In this document: positions 27,725-36,949 of the stretch, piece after piece
How the letters are laid out: each line of letters opens with the position of its first letter
Position numbering within the stretch: the stretch's first letter is position 1
Assembly: GCA_944324465.1 (NCBI GenBank)
Contig: CALUWI010000006.1
Span: 1 to 64,000 of the forward strand
Direction of reading: 5' to 3'
DNA from: an uncultured Mucispirillum sp.
Lineage (GTDB): Bacteria > Chrysiogenota > Deferribacteres > Deferribacterales > Mucispirillaceae
DNA length: 64,000 nucleotides
The notes under the pieces: model-generated
Told to the model about the DNA's origin: nothing
Database searches by the model: none
Seen by the model: the letters and a program-made list of their open reading frames with translations, nothing else
Program-made: the position numbers and the translations under genes

Positions 27725-28351
27725 TTACAGCATTATAATATTTCCTATTGGGGAAGATGCCTGGTTTATCTTTATACTTTCATTTGCCCATGCAGAGTGA
27801 TTATTTACACCATAAATATTTCTATTATATGCACCTAAAATATTTATGGATGACAGCAGTTTTTCTTCATTGATTACTGATTTACTTCTATTCTGCAATT
27901 CTGCATATACTCCGCTTATATATAAAAAGGCTTCGCGGACTTTCCAGGCTTTCATATCTATATCGGATATATCATAATCAAATGGAATAATACTGCCTAA
28001 TGATAATAATAAGCTGGATAAATTATTATCCACTGTTATTTTGCTTGAAGTGCCTGCACTTAGTGTATGGCTGTATAAATATAAATGCTCTAACCTTTCA
28101 TTAGTTAATAATCTATTTACATACTGCATGTTTTCACTTACTAAAAATATACTGTATGGCTTAACAGTATAATCTAATGAAATACTGCTTGATGATATTT
28201 CTACAGATGAAAGTGTTATTTGTGGCAAAGATATACTTGTATTTAAGGCATTTATTCCTGCAAGTGTTGATATACCTGCAAGTGTGCCATATTTTAAAAT
28301 AGTTCTTCTTGATGTTTCTTGCTCTAATAGATGGTTTAATAATATTTCCAT
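27725..28351 (-). CDS. Tat-signal 208-aa protein, unknown, effector module
   Basis: The N-terminus has a twin-arginine motif (SRRTILKYG at residues 14-22) followed by a moderately hydrophobic stretch (TLAGISTLAGINALN), as in a Tat signal peptide. The mature part is beta-rich early (SLPQITLSSVEISSSSISLDYTV) and helical later. I recognise no family. GGGGGT precedes the ATG by five bases. It is the last gene of the vgrG2 operon as duplicated. Tat export implies folding in the cytoplasm before transport; a periplasmic immunity protein or a cofactor-bearing partner is possible, but both are inference. Confidence 0.65.
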   Translation of the reverse strand: MEILLNHLLEQETSRRTILKYGTLAGISTLAGINALNTSISLPQITLSSVEISSSSISLDYTVKPYSIFLVSENMQYVNRLLTNERLEHLYLYSHTLSAGTSSKITVDNNLSSLLLSLGSIIPFDYDISDIDMKAWKVREAFLYISGVYAELQNRSKSVINEEKLLSSINILGAYNRNIYGVNNHSAWANESIKINQASSPIGNIIML

Positions 28352-30152
28352 AAATTACCCCCTTTTTATACTAAATCTTCTGGTGGGATTTTATTAAAAT
28401 CTATCTGCATTTCAAGCACTTCCTTAGGAAATACATAAGGACGGGCTGATGTAAAACCTGATGAATATTTACGGTATAAAAGATGCATAGTATAATAATC
28501 TGCAGTAAAATATTCTTCAGAACTTTCTCTATTATATGTTACTTTATAATTAAATTTCCAAATAATAATCTGCCATAATTTTTGGTAAAAATCTTTCACT
28601 GTTGATAAGGTGCTGTCTTTATCACGCGGGTCTTTCATTTTACCATCTTCTATCCATTTATATACTCCTGGGTATCTGCCTGAGCCGCCATACATATCTC
28701 CATAAAATTCTGTGCCAAAATCTAACACTAAATCTGGCGGAAAATGTTCATCAAAATATGGGTCTAACCCATCTATTAACTTTCTATTCTTAGCATAGGT
28801 TTTTAACTTCTCTGCACGAATTTTATTTGCATGGACACTTACACTTAAATTATAGCACATTATAAGCTCATCTAAACTACCGCCAAGCATTATTGCCATA
28901 CGCATGCAGGCTGTATAAAATAATTCATAGACAATTTCATTTACTGCATAGTTTGCATAATTCATAGCTTTTATAAAAGCACTTCTATCTTGATATAAAT
29001 AACCTACTGTTATCATTATATCTAAGCTTAATTGATAGGCATTATAACTTTTTTCTAATTCATAGGCTAAATCTTCCAGTGCTTCTTTACTGCCATTTTC
29101 TAATGCAAGGTTTAGGTAGCTTAATGCCTGAGCTTCATTTACTAATAAATCTTTTGCTGTTAAGCTAGTATGAAAAAATTTACTATCATCTTTTACAAAG
29201 CGGTATAGTTTATAATAGCCATAGTAACCATCTGGTGAGCCTGCATTTGCTAACTTCTGGTATAAAAGGCTGGCTTCCTGTAGTTCTTTTACACTCTCTT
29301 TATTAGAGTGTAAAAAGTTTCTTGCACATAGTAAATCTGCTAACTCTTTACTGGCTTTTAATACTCCACGGTTTGAAGCAAAGCGGAAGTTTTCTAAGAT
29401 TTCCTGCTGTTTTTTCTCTTCTAATTCGCCAAAGCTTACCTGCAGGCTGGATAGGGCTTTTATACCCCTTTCATAATATTCCTGACTGGTATCATCGCCC
29501 TGGCGAATTTCTGGATATTTATATAAACTTTCCGGGCTTAGGTTAGGAAAAATTACTCCACCTTTAAAGCCCATTTTATTGATTAAATATTTCTTTTTAT
29601 CTACATGGCTTAACTTTTCAAATGAGGCTTTTTCTTCTGCACTCCATTTCATTCCATTATTAGCTTCATATTTAAAAGATTTGATATCATCTAATGTTCT
29701 GTAAATTTTTCTTTCTTTTATGCTTTTGTCCCATTTATATTCAAGCATTTTATCTGTATATTTATCTATCCTGGTTATATCGTAAATATCAAAGATTATT
29801 TTTGTCATATTACACCTCTTAATTTTCACTATCTATTGTTGATTTAAACCATTGTTCATCATATATTAAGGAACCCAGTAATAAAGGGATTTCTTTATTA
29901 TCATCATCAAGAGATGTTAAAGAACCTTTTCCTTTCTTATTTGTTTTTTTACTTTGCTTTCCATTTTGTGGTTCTTCCTGTGTATGGTAAAATTTATAAT
30001 TACTTTCGCCAAAACGCTTTAGCTGGATTACAAAATCTTTCATTAAAAAATTATCTGTCTGCACATAATAATTATTATTGATTGGCTCACTTGCTTCATT
30101 CGGCTTTTCTTTTACCTGATGTATAACTCCTGTTCCTAAGGACATACCCACT
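28012..30152. repeat. Tandem duplication, upstream copy (2,141 bp)
   Basis: This is the partner of 25478-27618 and is embedded in complete versions of its end genes: the 1295-aa gene on one side and the 208-aa Tat-signal gene on the other. It is therefore probably the parental copy, and the other one the partial duplicate. Confidence 0.9.
28366..29808 (-). CDS. Sel1-repeat-like protein, parental copy
   Basis: It has the same domain layout and start logic as its paralog: AGAGGTG before the ATG at 29808, although the frame is open to 29829. Compared with the other copy it differs in the segments reading AYELEKSYNAYQLSL, NEIVYELF, KFNYKVTYNRESSEEYFTADYY and LEMQIDF, while long segments between are identical. 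It follows the 1295-aa gene directly, with the SD overlapping that gene's stop, so the two proteins are probably made together. Confidence 0.75.
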   Translation of the reverse strand: MTKIIFDIYDITRIDKYTDKMLEYKWDKSIKERKIYRTLDDIKSFKYEANNGMKWSAEEKASFEKLSHVDKKKYLINKMGFKGGVIFPNLSPESLYKYPEIRQGDDTSQEYYERGIKALSSLQVSFGELEEKKQQEILENFRFASNRGVLKASKELADLLCARNFLHSNKESVKELQEASLLYQKLANAGSPDGYYGYYKLYRFVKDDSKFFHTSLTAKDLLVNEAQALSYLNLALENGSKEALEDLAYELEKSYNAYQLSLDIMITVGYLYQDRSAFIKAMNYANYAVNEIVYELFYTACMRMAIMLGGSLDELIMCYNLSVSVHANKIRAEKLKTYAKNRKLIDGLDPYFDEHFPPDLVLDFGTEFYGDMYGGSGRYPGVYKWIEDGKMKDPRDKDSTLSTVKDFYQKLWQIIIWKFNYKVTYNRESSEEYFTADYYTMHLLYRKYSSGFTSARPYVFPKEVLEMQIDFNKIPPEDLV

Positions 30153-33100
30153 GTTGATAATATTGATGATGCTGTATCATATAATTTTTTCAATTCATTG
30201 CTACAATTATTATGCACCCAGGATAACTGGTATAAGTAATTTATAATATTACAGTATGATAGAATATATTTACCCATCTTTTTATCAACATCTGTTACTG
30301 ATATATTATCAATATAATCTATCATAATTTCTATAAAACTTCTACTTACAACTTTATTATCCTGCACAAATATTCCAGAGCTTGTCCCTTTAATAAAGCA
30401 ACTGTTATCAAAATGAGCACCACCTACTACCATAGCCCTAAAATCTGACATAATAAAATTTTGGTTTATTTGAATAGGGATAGTAAAATAGCCTTTTTCT
30501 TGATTCCAATAAGCACCTGGAATATTTTGCCGTTTATTAACATAATTAAATATAAGCATATCCCTATCTAATATTGCTTTTTTAACATCTATTGTTGGAT
30601 AAATCTGGTCAATAACAATACCAGATATTTCTTTAATAATGCCTTGTATAATACTCATACCATTTATATTTTTAACTAAGTTTTTCACTGCTGCTTTAAG
30701 TTGACTATAGCTAATATCATTTTTTGTAATCATATTTCTATTGCCTGACTTAAATATATCTGATAATCTACCTGCAATATTATTTTGTATACTATTCTTT
30801 ACTTCTTTTCCAACATTACCTGCAGCTTTATAAAATTTAATTTTTTTATTATATTCTGATGCCATCCTATTAAAAGCATGATATGTTACAGCAGATTTAT
30901 TAACATTATCACTTGCACTTGATGTAATACCAATGAGTGCTCCTGACATATCCATAGAATTCATATATGTATATAGTTTTAATAATACATTTTTTAATGG
31001 TTTAGATTTAGTTACTGCACCACCTATAACAAGAGCTTCATTTACTACTGGTTTTGATAATTTTGGTTCATATTCCAAAAATTTTTCTTCCAAAAAGTCT
31101 AAAACTATATTTTTTAAATCTTCTTTATCACTTTGATGGGCTGATAAATATTCCATACTATTATTTTGTATTTCATTTGCTGTTTCTACTTCATTTTCTA
31201 TTGCAGTTTCTGTTTGCAAACTAAAAAATTCTGATAATAATGTAATAAATTTTAAGTTAGTATATATTTTTTTAGAATATCGGTCAATATTATCTATATT
31301 AAGTTGTTTAATATGTTCAATTTTCTCCGTATCAGATGAAAACTTTTCACCATCTATTATAATGGAATCAAAATAATAAATCATATCAATAGTAGTTCTT
31401 TCTATTACAGCTTGTAATAATATTGCCAATAAATGTAAAGATGCATCTTTTTTATTTATATACATATAATAATTATAAATTACAGCACAGACTTTTTTAA
31501 AATCTTCATATTTAAAAACTCTTTCAATAGTAGAAATATTTAATGGTAAAAGGTCTTTTATTTCAGCACAAATATAGTCATAAATATAGTATTCTACTAA
31601 ATCTATATCATCATCAGTAAAAATAGTTTGATAAGGACTATTTTTAATTATATCTACTAAACATTCTTTTATATCTTCTAAATCATTATTAAATAAACCT
31701 GCACGAAAATATTCTGCATCTGATTTAATTTTCTGTAATTTTGCGTTGTAATCTAAACTAAATTCTGCCTTAATCGCATCAATACATATTTGTTTTGCAT
31801 AAAAAAACGTATTAACAACACGAGATAAACTAATGTTATTTTTATCCTCAGAATTATTACTATTCTTGAAATTATTTTCATTTTCTTGATAAAATTGTTC
31901 TACTCTTTCACATCGCTTGAAACATTCATCATCTATATGTTTTACTAACTCTTTATCTTTAACTGGGGAATAAAAACAGCTGCCTATTAACTGCAATTCT
32001 TCTATTATCATATTTAATTGTTTTATTTTATATGCATATTTATCTACTACAACTTCTCCACCAGATAAATATAATTTGATTTTATTTTCCTTTGCTTCTG
32101 ATACTCTTTTTATCGCTTCTTGTATATCTTGGTCTGACTTATATTTTTCGCTGGCTGCTTCGTAATTAGATTTAAATGTATCACATATAGATAAAATATA
32201 TTCTTTAGTAATATATCCTTCACCATCTATTAAAAAGCCACCATCTTCAAATTCATATTCAGTTATTTTAAAAAATAATTTAAGTGCATTTGAAAGCCTT
32301 CTATTTGTATCTGAAGTATCAAAAATTAAACTAAATCCATAAATACTATCTAAAAAATATTTATTAATATTTTTAAAGATTGTTTCATTATCTTTATCTA
32401 TATTATCTAATAATGCTTCATAGTCTGTAGATATTTTATCTATTAAGTCTAATAATCTAGCTAAATAATTTGTTGTATATTCTTTAATATTTTTTTTATA
32501 TATACCTCTAAAAAATACTATATTTTTACTATAATGATTATTACTTTTTAATTCCTGAAAAATATGCTGCTGGCTTCTATAAATATAATTATTTATATCA
32601 TGACTATTTGATACAATTACACTATATTTAGATTCATTTTTATGGCTTTCCTTTAATATTTCATTAATTAGTGCAGAACTATAATTAGATGTTTGAATAA
32701 AAGTAAAAAAATTAGCTTTTAATAGTAAATTTTTTACATGGTTAAAATATGATGATGTTAATGAATTATTATCGCTTTGAGAAATTTGTGCAAAACTATC
32801 TGGATTAAGCTTTCCTGAATTATTTGGACGGACTAATATATTCATATATAACGATAAAGGATTATAATTAGTATCATTATTTTTAATATAAGATAATGCA
32901 GCATTATATAAATAAACATAATCTTTCCTTGAATAATATAAGTTATCATAATTTGCTGTATTACTACTCATTACACATGATACTTTATGAGAAAGACGAC
33001 TATAAAAACTTTCTAACAGTGCACATTGAGTTTCTACTGTATGAATCTCATCGATTGTCTCTTGAATTTCTTTTATAAACATATATATATCAATGATAAG

Positions 33101-33706
33101 ACATACAATACCTAAATATGGAATAAATTTCATACGCCTTGCAAAACTTAAGACAGATTTAAATGTTGTATTTGCTACTCCTTTTTTAATATCTGGCACC
33201 GCAAAAATCATATCTATAAATATTTCTACCATTTTTTTTACTAACATATTTTGAGTAACATATCTATCCACCTGTTTAAGCTGTTTCTCAAATTTTCCCA
33301 TATCATTAGTAAATTGGGTTTGAAACCCTTCTGCACTATCTGATATATTCTGTAAAAAATTATAACAATAATTAAGCTCATGAACTTCTCTCAATTGCTT
33401 TAAAAAATCATTATAATTACTTAAATTTTCTTCAAAAATACGCTGTAAACCATCTTCTTTTAATAACTCTACTAATTCATGGGCTATTGCCCGTTTTTCA
33501 TCATAACTTATAAATACATCTTGATGATAATTATCTAACTTCATTGACATATTTTGCTCGTTTATTTCATCTTCTAAATACCCTATGCCCTGCCTATAAT
33601 TAATAGTATCTATATAGTAAGATGGTTTCTCATTTTTTTTATAACTAAAATCTGTATTATTCTTAGCTATATTAATAATATCACTACATTCTTTTACTTT
33701 ACCCAT
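29819..33706 (-). CDS. Large unknown protein (1295 aa), probable vgrG2-associated effector
   Basis: I do not recognise a family. It has no signal peptide. One hydrophobic segment near residues 195-215 (FIPYLGIVCLIIDIYMFI) is preceded by an amphipathic, helical region, and the remainder looks mostly helical and rich in Lys, Asn and Ile. A lysine-rich linker (KQSKKTNKKGKGS) lies about 40 residues from the end. TAGGTG lies before the ATG. It follows the PAAR-like gene by 8 bp. A large protein placed right after vgrG and PAAR genes in T6SS islands is usually cargo; a membrane-acting toxin is one possibility given the hydrophobic helix, but no catalytic motif is visible. Confidence 0.75.
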   Translation of the reverse strand: MGKVKECSDIINIAKNNTDFSYKKNEKPSYYIDTINYRQGIGYLEDEINEQNMSMKLDNYHQDVFISYDEKRAIAHELVELLKEDGLQRIFEENLSNYNDFLKQLREVHELNYCYNFLQNISDSAEGFQTQFTNDMGKFEKQLKQVDRYVTQNMLVKKMVEIFIDMIFAVPDIKKGVANTTFKSVLSFARRMKFIPYLGIVCLIIDIYMFIKEIQETIDEIHTVETQCALLESFYSRLSHKVSCVMSSNTANYDNLYYSRKDYVYLYNAALSYIKNNDTNYNPLSLYMNILVRPNNSGKLNPDSFAQISQSDNNSLTSSYFNHVKNLLLKANFFTFIQTSNYSSALINEILKESHKNESKYSVIVSNSHDINNYIYRSQQHIFQELKSNNHYSKNIVFFRGIYKKNIKEYTTNYLARLLDLIDKISTDYEALLDNIDKDNETIFKNINKYFLDSIYGFSLIFDTSDTNRRLSNALKLFFKITEYEFEDGGFLIDGEGYITKEYILSICDTFKSNYEAASEKYKSDQDIQEAIKRVSEAKENKIKLYLSGGEVVVDKYAYKIKQLNMIIEELQLIGSCFYSPVKDKELVKHIDDECFKRCERVEQFYQENENNFKNSNNSEDKNNISLSRVVNTFFYAKQICIDAIKAEFSLDYNAKLQKIKSDAEYFRAGLFNNDLEDIKECLVDIIKNSPYQTIFTDDDIDLVEYYIYDYICAEIKDLLPLNISTIERVFKYEDFKKVCAVIYNYYMYINKKDASLHLLAILLQAVIERTTIDMIYYFDSIIIDGEKFSSDTEKIEHIKQLNIDNIDRYSKKIYTNLKFITLLSEFFSLQTETAIENEVETANEIQNNSMEYLSAHQSDKEDLKNIVLDFLEEKFLEYEPKLSKPVVNEALVIGGAVTKSKPLKNVLLKLYTYMNSMDMSGALIGITSSASDNVNKSAVTYHAFNRMASEYNKKIKFYKAAGNVGKEVKNSIQNNIAGRLSDIFKSGNRNMITKNDISYSQLKAAVKNLVKNINGMSIIQGIIKEISGIVIDQIYPTIDVKKAILDRDMLIFNYVNKRQNIPGAYWNQEKGYFTIPIQINQNFIMSDFRAMVVGGAHFDNSCFIKGTSSGIFVQDNKVVSRSFIEIMIDYIDNISVTDVDKKMGKYILSYCNIINYLYQLSWVHNNCSNELKKLYDTASSILSTVGMSLGTGVIHQVKEKPNEASEPINNNYYVQTDNFLMKDFVIQLKRFGESNYKFYHTQEEPQNGKQSKKTNKKGKGSLTSLDDDNKEIPLLLGSLIYDEQWFKSTIDSEN

Positions 33707-33714
33707 AACTGCAC

Positions 33715-35025
33715 CTAACCTATTATAAGCCTTAATTTTTCCATGCCTATACCTGTCTTAAAAACATTACCTGTAATAGAAAGATAATCTACATACTTAT
33801 CATTACCAAATTCATCACTTACCATTCTGCCGTAATTTTCTGACATATCTATAAACCTGCCTAAACCATAAGGCTGTTTTTCTTTTGGCAGGCTTTTTAA
33901 TAACTTGGATTTACCCTTTGGAACTAAAAGCACATATTCATATATTGTATAATGTATCACTACCGTTAAAAGCTTATATGTATAATGCTCCCTTGAATAT
34001 TTTGATGAAAATATATCGTATATATATGACGGCACTCCCTCATCATCTTCTCCAAATTTTGCATAATCCAGCTCCAGTGGGTTATCTTCTGTTATTTCTG
34101 TTAACTCCACTATCTTATTAAACTTGGCTTTCTCGCGGTTTTCATAACTGCTGCTTATAATATGCACTTCTTTTGCATTTATCATACTGTATTTTAATGA
34201 TAATATTGGCGAAGTTAAGGAAAGCTCTTCCTCGCTTTCTTTTTCTTCCCCACTGCCTGCCGGCACTGCTGTAAGCAGTTTCCATTTATTTGGCTTTGGT
34301 ATGCACTGCAGCGGCACTCCCTTATCTGTCATTATCATACTAACATAATCCTGCATTACTGCCTTTTCACCATTTAACTTTTTAAGGCTCAGTGCTGCCG
34401 GCGGGATAACTGCTACCATAGTGCATGGCTGGGGAACACCTAATATATTATTACTGCAGCCACTTATTGGTGCATTGATTAAATCAGGCTCTAATATAAG
34501 CGGAACACCCTGACTTTTAAAAGGTTTGCCCTTATTAGCCTTTAACTGCACAGTGCCGCCATGGGGGCACATTAATACATCATCTTCTAATACTGGGCAA
34601 AGCTTGGCAGTTGATACTACACTGCTGCTTGATGAATTTTCCTGCTGCTCCTTTTTTTCCTGCTCTTGATTTAATATCTGCTCCGCTTCCTTACTCTTTA
34701 CTTCTAATTTTATACCCAGACTACTCTCTAAGATTGAATAATCCCTTATCAAAAGTGTGTTATTACCTATAAACACTTTTAATACCTGACTTTCACTATC
34801 CTTATCGCCTATTAAGTAATATACTGGCTTGTTCCTGTCTAATTCACCATTTTTTAACTGACCAAACCATAAAGGCTCCTGCTCATTTTCAGATGAACCC
34901 TGCAGCTTGATACCCATAAAAAATATTGTGCCATTATTTACATCAAAATTATCTTTTTTTAACTTTTTAATATCAATAAGCTGGCCACTAAATGCAAATA
35001 TCGTATCTTTCATATTCCTTACCAT
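33715..35025 (-). CDS. DUF4280/PAAR-like spike-tip protein with extra domains
   Basis: Residues ~140-250 carry the PAAR-like DUF4280 pattern: CPVLEDDVLMCPHGGTVQL, then LILEPDLINAPISGCSN, GVPQPCTMV and a closing CIPKPNKW. Such proteins cap the VgrG trimer and can link cargo to it. Unusually, the domain has about 140 residues before it, starting with a DTIFAFSGQL block, and about 170 after it, including YTIYEYVLLVPKG. The ATG overlaps the stop of the preceding gene (TAATG). An internal ATG at 35013 with AAGGA very close to it is an alternative start. Confidence 0.8.
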   Translation of the reverse strand: MVRNMKDTIFAFSGQLIDIKKLKKDNFDVNNGTIFFMGIKLQGSSENEQEPLWFGQLKNGELDRNKPVYYLIGDKDSESQVLKVFIGNNTLLIRDYSILESSLGIKLEVKSKEAEQILNQEQEKKEQQENSSSSSVVSTAKLCPVLEDDVLMCPHGGTVQLKANKGKPFKSQGVPLILEPDLINAPISGCSNNILGVPQPCTMVAVIPPAALSLKKLNGEKAVMQDYVSMIMTDKGVPLQCIPKPNKWKLLTAVPAGSGEEKESEEELSLTSPILSLKYSMINAKEVHIISSSYENREKAKFNKIVELTEITEDNPLELDYAKFGEDDEGVPSYIYDIFSSKYSREHYTYKLLTVVIHYTIYEYVLLVPKGKSKLLKSLPKEKQPYGLGRFIDMSENYGRMVSDEFGNDKYVDYLSITGNVFKTGIGMEKLRLIIG

Positions 35026-36311
35026 TATACTTGATGAAATGTATTTGATTTCTGCTTATCCAGCAGTTTATTTAAACTCTGACTGTAATATTTTATATTA
35101 TCTGTATTACCTAAAAGCACCTGTTTATAACATTCATTTATTGACTGGTTGTATTCTTTATCTACCTGACCATAATTATATTTATGGTATATATATTCAT
35201 ATTCTTCATCTGGTATAAAAATAAAATATAAATACTTACCTAAAGTATAATTATTATATGGTTTCGAAGCATCTAACTCCTGCAGAGTTTCTGGTACATA
35301 ATCATTTTCTGGTTTCATTATTTTTAACTGACCATTATCTACATAAATAAAATGAAATGTGCCTGTACAGTAACTATCTGCATCTTTTTGACATAGGTTA
35401 TCAATATATTTTTTCAACTTAGTATATTGATTAAATAAAGATGAGATTAATTTGTCAGCTTCTTTTCTTACATCTACAGAAAATAAAATTTCAAAAAGAT
35501 TTTGGTTTACTTTTAATGATAAAAAATTAGAAATATCCTTACTTTTTATATCATGTAAATTATAAAAATTAGCTCGCATCCAAAATTTCACAGCTTTTGC
35601 ACCCTTAACCGTTAATAAATTTTTATCAACTAAAGACAGCCTATGGATTATTTCATTTGTTTGGTATATATAATTATATAATTTAGCATAAGTATCTGGA
35701 ATAGTAACATAATCAAGATGAAATAAATACTGCTCTATCCCTATTTCATTTAATAATCTCTGAACCCACTGAGTGCAATTATTCTCTGTCAAATGATATT
35801 GATATTTAGGATTATTAATAGTATCACTTCTAGGAGTAATATTATGTGTTTCTAATAACTCTGTATATATTATATCTAATAAATAACGATACTTTTCATT
35901 TGATATTTCTAATGGACAAAATCCATATTGAAATATATGCTCTCCCCTAATACTTTTAAACATATATGCATTAGATGAATATGATGCTTCACTAATATAT
36001 TGATTATTTTCAAATATTTTGCCATTTAGATAATCATATAAGATATTTCCTTTATTAGTATTTTTATCTTCTCCTGTTCCAAATCCAAAAAAACCTTCAT
36101 CATTATTTTTATCCAAAATACTAGGATAAATAGACAGATACCATTCATTATTTTCTTTTATTAATTCACTTGGAGATTTATGTGTTAAGCTAATAAAAGT
36201 ATGAGTTACACTATGAACACCAAATAATGCAGATAGTATATTACTATAATCAGTAAATTTATCATTATCATAAAGAATTGGGTCTGTATAAATTGTTACA
36301 AAATATGACAT
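35025..36311 (-). CDS. 428-aa protein, possible papain-fold (permuted NlpC/P60-like) enzyme
   Basis: There is no signal peptide. The first half contains VTHTFISLTH (H37) and later ENNCTQWVQRLLNEIG (C179). A histidine ahead of an N-C-x-x-(W/F)-V helix is the order seen in permuted NlpC/P60 and LRAT-like papain-fold enzymes, which cleave peptidoglycan peptides or act on lipids. This is motif reading only, and the rest of the protein (residues 200-428) is unfamiliar. Its position between vgrG2 and the PAAR-like gene fits an effector. The adjacent 185-aa membrane protein would then be a candidate immunity protein. Confidence 0.6.
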   Translation of the reverse strand: MSYFVTIYTDPILYDNDKFTDYSNILSALFGVHSVTHTFISLTHKSPSELIKENNEWYLSIYPSILDKNNDEGFFGFGTGEDKNTNKGNILYDYLNGKIFENNQYISEASYSSNAYMFKSIRGEHIFQYGFCPLEISNEKYRYLLDIIYTELLETHNITPRSDTINNPKYQYHLTENNCTQWVQRLLNEIGIEQYLFHLDYVTIPDTYAKLYNYIYQTNEIIHRLSLVDKNLLTVKGAKAVKFWMRANFYNLHDIKSKDISNFLSLKVNQNLFEILFSVDVRKEADKLISSLFNQYTKLKKYIDNLCQKDADSYCTGTFHFIYVDNGQLKIMKPENDYVPETLQELDASKPYNNYTLGKYLYFIFIPDEEYEYIYHKYNYGQVDKEYNQSINECYKQVLLGNTDNIKYYSQSLNKLLDKQKSNTFHQV

Positions 36312-36324
36312 AATTACACTCTCA

Positions 36325-36882
36325 TTAATCCATCTTTGATAAAAAAAACCAAAATATAAGCATAATCACAGATAAAAATGTATGAATAAACTGATATCTA
36401 GGATAATTTTTGTAATCTATTGTAGAACTTTTATATAAATAATAATTATAAAAAAATCCCCATAATATAATTGAAATATATGGTGGCAGCATAACAATCC
36501 AGAAAAAATATGCCATTAATGTTTCTTCAAATGAATAAGATTTAGTAGATAATAAAAATAATTTGTAAAATATTATAATAAAAATAATATAAGCAAAAAA
36601 ATAACATAATAGTATAAATCTATTTTTTTTAACTATATTTGATGTAAGTATATACAATGCACATATAATGATTAAATCAAATATAAATATCAATATATAT
36701 TCTGATACAGAATTTCCCATATATAAGTTTTTTATAATAACAAACATTAAAATAAAAAACAAACTTATAATAAATATTACAATAGGTAAAAAAACAGCAA
36801 TTATATAACCAAAAAATGTATGTTTTTTATAAATATCTATAAATTTTGCAAAATTTTCTATTTTAATTTGTAATTTACTCAA
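36325..36882 (-). CDS. Multi-pass membrane protein (185 aa), possible immunity
   Basis: The protein has about five hydrophobic segments (starting near residues 24, 60, 88, 122 and 165) joined by short loops. I recognise no family. The start is a TTG (codons for LSKLQIK) with AGGTAAG upstream. It lies between the 41-codon remnant and the putative papain-fold gene. Its last residues recur as an isolated remnant at 24605-24658, showing that a second copy once existed near hcp. Small polytopic proteins next to effectors are often immunity proteins, but nothing here proves it. Confidence 0.65.
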   Translation of the reverse strand: MSKLQIKIENFAKFIDIYKKHTFFGYIIAVFLPIVIFIISLFFILMFVIIKNLYMGNSVSEYILIFIFDLIIICALYILTSNIVKKNRFILLCYFFAYIIFIIIFYKLFLLSTKSYSFEETLMAYFFWIVMLPPYISIILWGFFYNYYLYKSSTIDYKNYPRYQFIHTFLSVIMLIFWFFLSKMD

Positions 36883-36949
36883 TACTTGCTTACCTGCCTT
36901 TTAATTTTAACAACTCTACATTATAAAATATTTTATTCCACTATTTACT

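Noticed and set aside
25478-30152. Insertion sequence or composite transposon as the cause of the duplication
   Set aside because: No transposase, no terminal inverted repeats and no target-site duplication at the junctions.
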